The notes under the pieces were generated by a model. It saw only the letters and a program-made list of their open reading frames with translations, ran no database searches and was not told where the DNA came from. From an uncultured Clostridium sp. (GTDB lineage Bacteria > Bacillota > Clostridia > Oscillospirales > Acutalibacteraceae), in assembly GCA_900547915.1 (NCBI GenBank), contig URIN01000071.1:1-7196 (forward strand): 7,196 bases of DNA, read 5' to 3'. Made by a program: the position numbers and the translations under genes. Positions 4,950 through 7,196 of the stretch are shown in pieces. The stretch's first letter is position 1. Each line of letters starts with the position of its first letter.

Positions 4950-4968
4950 TGTAAATATTTTGTAAATA
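4950..4968 (+). repeat. tandem 11-bp-spaced TGTAAATA pair
   Basis: TGTAAATA occurs at 4950-4957 and again at 4961-4968, exactly 11 bp apart, one helical turn. The same spacing recurs with TGTAAACA at 5078-5096. Both pairs point in the same direction, like short iterons or operator repeats. Confidence 0.45.
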
Positions 4969-5077
4969 AAATTTAAGCACCCTCATTTTTTGCTGTTTTT
5001 CTGTCCGTATAGTGAAGAGACTAAAAAGTTTAGTTCTATTATGTTTTCTAAAATTTTGGTTTGGAGGTGTTTGGATT

Positions 5078-5096
5078 TGTAAACAATCTGTAAACA
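5078..5096 (+). repeat. tandem 11-bp-spaced TGTAAACA pair
   Basis: TGTAAACA occurs at 5078-5085 and 5089-5096, 11 bp apart, about 80 bp before the start of the winged-helix gene at 5179. The geometry copies the 4950-4968 pair with a single T-to-C difference, suggesting one protein binds both, perhaps the adjacent wHTH protein. Confidence 0.5.
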
Positions 5097-5178
5097 TTTG
5101 AAAAAACAGTGCCCAAAACATCGTTCCCACTGCCTACTTATATGGAAAGATATTTTTTTGTGAAAGGAGACTTATAAC

Positions 5179-5451
5179 ATGAACGGAAATTATTTTTTAT
5201 TGCCTAACAGGATTTTTGACGAAGGCTTAACTCCTATGGAGTTTGTGGTGTACAGCTTTCTGACAAGCAGAGGTGATGCGAAAGGAATGAGTTTTTACTC
5301 CGTTCCTAACATTGCAAAATACTGCGGTATGTGTGAGAACTCCTGCCGTAAAGCGATTAGAGGACTTACGGATAAAGGCTATGTTGATGTTTCGGAAAGG
5401 TATTTTGAAAACGCAAGGCAGAGCAATCTGTATACGGTACACAAAATATGA
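5179..5451 (+). CDS. winged-helix Rep-like/helix-turn-helix protein
   Basis: A 90-aa protein. Residues ~4-35 (YFLLPNRIFDEGLTPMEFVVYSFLTSRGD) and 41-72 (SVPNIAKYCGMCENSCRKAI, then RGLTDKGYVDV) form a winged helix of the HTH_36/replication-initiator N-terminal type, found in ICE and IME proteins that precede the mob genes. It probably binds DNA, either the TGTAAAYA repeats upstream or the oriT-like region downstream. Replication initiation is possible, but a full Rep protein would be longer. ATG 5179 follows AAAGGAG with good spacing. The stop is TGA at 5449-5451; the same frame stays open for another 21 codons to TGA 5515-5517, so a minor readthrough or truncated form is conceivable. It is the first gene of the plus-strand mobilization module. 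Confidence 0.75.
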   Translation: MNGNYFLLPNRIFDEGLTPMEFVVYSFLTSRGDAKGMSFYSVPNIAKYCGMCENSCRKAIRGLTDKGYVDVSERYFENARQSNLYTVHKI

Positions 5452-5591
5452 ACCACCGCCGGTTCAGCAAACGGTGACAAACAATTAAAAGCCTTTGAAG
5501 TGAAAAAACAAAAGTGATCGTGCTGATTATTAAAACACGAATTTGAGCCGTTTTTGGCGGTATTTTCAAAGGTTTAATCAATTAGAATAAA
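5452..5591 (+). other. non-coding structured region with predicted three-way junction
   Basis: An outer stem pairs 5489-5499 with 5565-5575 (core CCTTTGAA/TTCAAAGG plus A-T and one G-T pair). Inside are TCGTG (5518-5522) with CACGA (5536-5540) and a short GCC/GGC stem (5547-5549 with 5556-5558). GAACC/GGTTC and similar short repeats occur just after the wHTH gene. It could be an accessory part of oriT or a structured RNA. It does not end in a clean terminator. Confidence 0.35.
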
Positions 5592-5697
5592 GGTGCTTTG
5601 CACCGCACTACATCAGTCAGCAACGCTGACTGTTAGGCGAGTTTCGTCTTTGTATTACGCTACGGCGCAAAACAAAGACATTTGGGCTAAGCCCAAA
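5592..5697. other. oriT: candidate oriT: array of four hairpins
   Basis: Four inverted repeats follow in series. GGTGC/GCACC (5592-5604, 3-nt loop). CAGTCAGC/GCTGACTG (5614-5632, 3-nt loop). GTCTTTGT/ACAAAGAC (5646-5679) with an inner CGC/GCG. TTTGGGC/GCCCAAA (5681-5697). Such clusters immediately upstream of mobC-relaxase operons are typical origins of transfer, where MobC and the relaxase bind and nick. The nic site cannot be assigned from this sequence alone. No protein frame is credible here. Confidence 0.6.
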
Positions 5698-5727
5698 CCC
5701 CTATTTAAATTTTGGAGGTGAAAAATC

Positions 5728-6036
5728 ATAGATAATAACAGAACAGAAATTTTAAATTTCAGGGTAACAAAAATGGAAAAAGAATTGATAGAAATGTATG
5801 CAAGCACTAAGTATAAAAGCATTGCTCCCTATCTTCGTGACTGTGCTTTGCATAAAGAAATCAAAATCATTCGAGGCATTGAAGGAGTTGAATATGAGTT
5901 AAGACGAATAGGAAACAATCTTAATCAGCTCACAAGAGCTGTCAATTCAGGAATGTGTAATGCAGTTGATTTAAAAGAAATGCGTCAGGAGGTGGCAAAG
6001 GTATGGCAATTATTAAGTTCACTTCAGGGAAAATAA
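5728..6036 (+). CDS. mobC: MobC-like relaxosome accessory protein, apparent ATA start
   Basis: MobC proteins bind oriT and help the relaxase open and nick it. The C-terminal part (NNLNQLTRAVNSG, then KEMRQEVAKVWQLLSSLQ) matches the MobC family, and NRTEILNFRVTKMEKELIEM is the expected N-terminal ribbon-helix-helix strand and helix. That strand lies upstream of the first in-frame ATG (5773). GGAGG (5714-5718) is placed 9 nt before ATA at 5728-5730, and an in-frame TGA (5719-5721) leaves no ATG, GTG or TTG between. I infer initiation at ATA, giving 102 aa; the ATG version would be 87 aa with a damaged DNA-binding domain. The 3' end overlaps the relaxase by 34 nt, implying translational coupling. 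Confidence 0.85.
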   Translation: MDNNRTEILNFRVTKMEKELIEMYASTKYKSIAPYLRDCALHKEIKIIRGIEGVEYELRRIGNNLNQLTRAVNSGMCNAVDLKEMRQEVAKVWQLLSSLQGK

Positions 6037-6980
6037 ATCCGAGAACTGTCATTAATTATGTGTGCAACAAAGAAAAAACCACTGATAAACTTATCAGCGG
6101 TAAAAACTGTATGCCGGAAAGCTGCGAGTATGAATTTGCCGAAGTAAAGAAAGCGTTCGGAAAAACTGACGGCAGAACTTACTACCATATGATACAATCC
6201 TTCTCTCCTGATGACAGAATAACACCTGAACAGGCACACGAGGTCGGATTGCAAATGGCAGAATTGTTTGAAGGTTATCAGGTACTTGTAGTCACTCACA
6301 CCAACAAAGCTCACACGCATAATCATCTTGTAATCAACAGTGTGAACTTTGAAAACGGAAAGAAGCTGACTATTTCTAATCAGGAACTTGAAAGAATCAA
6401 AAATTATTCGAACAGTATTTGCTTACAAAACGGTTGGGATGTTACTGAGGCAAAGACAAGAAGAAACAAAAATCCGAAATGGAAACAGATAATTATTGAA
6501 GATGCTCTTACTGCTATGGCTGAAAGTTACAGTATGGACGAGTACATTTCAAAATTAAAAGAGCTTGGTATTTATGTTTCGTACAATCCCGACTACAAGT
6601 ATATGACTTACAGTGATGCAGAAGGACACAAGTGCAGAGACGCAAAACTGTTTGATGAGAGGTTGCTGAAGAAAAATCTTGAACTATATTTTGATTTAGG
6701 TGGAGCAGAAACTTTAATCGGAGATACAATTCTCGATTATGAAACGCCGAGATCAGGCAACTGTACTGACGGACTTATGAACTTGATAACAAATTTCATA
6801 GACACGATACAGGCTGACGAAGAAGAATACGATGACACTTATTACATTCACGACAGGAAAAAGTTAGAGAAAATCGTTGAAAAAATGAGAGCAAGAGGTT
6901 CTAAAATCACGCTTGCAAAATTTATAAAGATACTTAATTCAAAAACCGAACCGGAAGAAACTTATTATTTCGGTTGGTAA
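6003..6980 (+). CDS. mobA: MOBP-type relaxase/mobilization nuclease
   Basis: DNA-nicking protein that would cut oriT, stay covalently joined to the 5' end and pilot the strand during conjugation. The relaxase domain occupies ~1-150: motif I tyrosine Y19 (TVINYVCN), motif II around H62 (YYHMIQSF), and the metal-binding histidines of motif III, H99, H104, H106 and H108 (THTNKAHTHNHLVINSVN). An Asn stands at 101, where many relatives have Asp. Residues 150-325 are helical and charged, with no primase or helicase domain. At 325 aa it is shorter than many relatives (about 400-550) but is not visibly broken: a stop, ribosome site and next gene follow normally. GGAGG inside mobC precedes the ATG. 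No type IV secretion genes are seen, so transfer would need a helper. Confidence 0.92.
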   Translation: MAIIKFTSGKINPRTVINYVCNKEKTTDKLISGKNCMPESCEYEFAEVKKAFGKTDGRTYYHMIQSFSPDDRITPEQAHEVGLQMAELFEGYQVLVVTHTNKAHTHNHLVINSVNFENGKKLTISNQELERIKNYSNSICLQNGWDVTEAKTRRNKNPKWKQIIIEDALTAMAESYSMDEYISKLKELGIYVSYNPDYKYMTYSDAEGHKCRDAKLFDERLLKKNLELYFDLGGAETLIGDTILDYETPRSGNCTDGLMNLITNFIDTIQADEEEYDDTYYIHDRKKLEKIVEKMRARGSKITLAKFIKILNSKTEPEETYYFGW

Positions 6981-6996
6981 TTTAGGAGGGTTACAT

Positions 6997-7188
6997 ATGA
7001 ATAATGAAAATAAAAATGATGAGTTTGTATTTTTAACGCCGATGGATGTGGCAAAAATAATCGGATGTTCAATCCCAACAGCAAGAAAACTTTTCTACCG
7101 TGACGATTTTCCTGCAATCAAAGTAGGCAAAAATCTCAAAGTCCTTAAAACTGAATTTATCAAATGGTGCAGTGAAAGGAGAATGTAA
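6997..7188 (+). CDS. xis: excisionase-like small HTH protein
   Basis: A 63-aa protein with a MerR/HTH_17-type winged helix: LTPMDVAKIIGCSIPTARKL, then PAIKVGKNLKVLKTEFIKWC. Family members include Xis proteins that bend attachment-site DNA to favour excision, as well as small transcriptional regulators, so the Xis call is by resemblance. AGGAGGG lies 6 nt before ATG 6997 and the gene starts 16 nt after the relaxase stop, so it is in the mob operon. It is 5.4 kb from the integrase in this map, whereas xis and int are often neighbours. The window ends 8 nt after its stop. Confidence 0.75.
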   Translation: MNNENKNDEFVFLTPMDVAKIIGCSIPTARKLFYRDDFPAIKVGKNLKVLKTEFIKWCSERRM

Positions 7189-7196
7189 TTATAGAG

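Larger units (their letters stand above)
4607..5178. other. non-coding region; candidate replication-origin/control region
   Basis: No credible gene is seen in these 570 bases; short frames on both strands lack ribosome sites and family resemblance. The region contains the long hairpin with DnaA-box-like arms (4716-4753), an A/T-only-like tract (4811-4852), GGCTCAAA repeats (4853-4860 and 4907-4914) and two pairs of TGTAAAYA repeats (4950-4968 and 5078-5096). It lies directly upstream of a Rep-like winged-helix gene, the usual position of an origin in small mobile elements. Origin function is inference. Confidence 0.35.

Noticed and set aside
4924..5130. 68-codon minus-strand frame in the non-coding region
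   Set aside because: No ribosome site, no recognisable fold, and it overlaps the paired TGTAAAYA repeats on the opposite strand.
6024..6326. 100-codon minus-strand frame within the relaxase gene
   Set aside because: It is a shadow of the relaxase, which has conserved motifs in its own frame.
42..7196. CRISPR array, tRNA or rRNA genes, IS element
   Set aside because: Reading both strands I saw no regularly spaced repeats, no cloverleaf with CCA-type acceptor, no rRNA segments and no DDE transposase.

Overview
The window looks like the left and central part of an integrative mobilizable element (IME) from a low-GC Firmicute. It is A+T-rich, uses strong AGGAGG-type ribosome binding sites, and carries gene families common in gut Clostridia (Ruminococcus/Oscillospiraceae/Lachnospiraceae type). 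The species cannot be fixed from the sequence. The first 41 bases are not biological: they are an Illumina Nextera adapter with most of an i7 index, so the left end is an assembly or contig end.

Layout. 42-188: 3' end of an unidentified coiled-coil gene, possibly chromosomal flank, followed by a hairpin terminator (285-330). 401-1576 (minus): tyrosine integrase with its own promoter. 1757-1999 (minus): small XRE repressor-like protein with an inverted repeat around its -10. 2138-3270 (minus): an accessory block with a 55-codon unknown frame, a complete Pol-beta-fold nucleotidyltransferase under a consensus promoter with a palindrome at the start site, and a 56-aa Spo0A-C-terminus-like protein. 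A decayed copy of the tail of that last gene lies on the far side of the nucleotidyltransferase. 3424-4552 (plus): a possible leader peptide, an HNH-like protein with a changed active-site residue, and a DUF6809-like small protein whose ribosome binding site is locked in a hairpin. 4569-4606: a strong terminator.

4607-7188 (plus) is the replication and mobilization half. A 570-bp non-coding stretch holds a long hairpin with DnaA-box-like arms and two pairs of 11-bp-spaced TGTAAAYA repeats. After it come a winged-helix Rep-like protein (5179-5451), a non-coding stretch with four consecutive hairpins that is the best oriT candidate, MobC (apparently starting at ATA), an overlapping MOBP-type relaxase, and an excisionase-like HTH protein. 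The window stops 8 bases after that gene, so the right end of the element is not seen.

Working model (inference): integrase and the excisionase-like protein move the element in and out of the chromosome, XRE controls a regulatory circuit, and MobC plus relaxase nick the hairpin-rich oriT so that a co-resident conjugative element can transfer it. The wHTH protein and the upstream repeats may support replication of the excised circle. The A+T-richer block at 2.0-4.6 kb is cargo. Its nucleotidyltransferase and HNH-like protein are the most plausible undescribed activities, perhaps defence or competition functions, but nothing in the sequence proves this.
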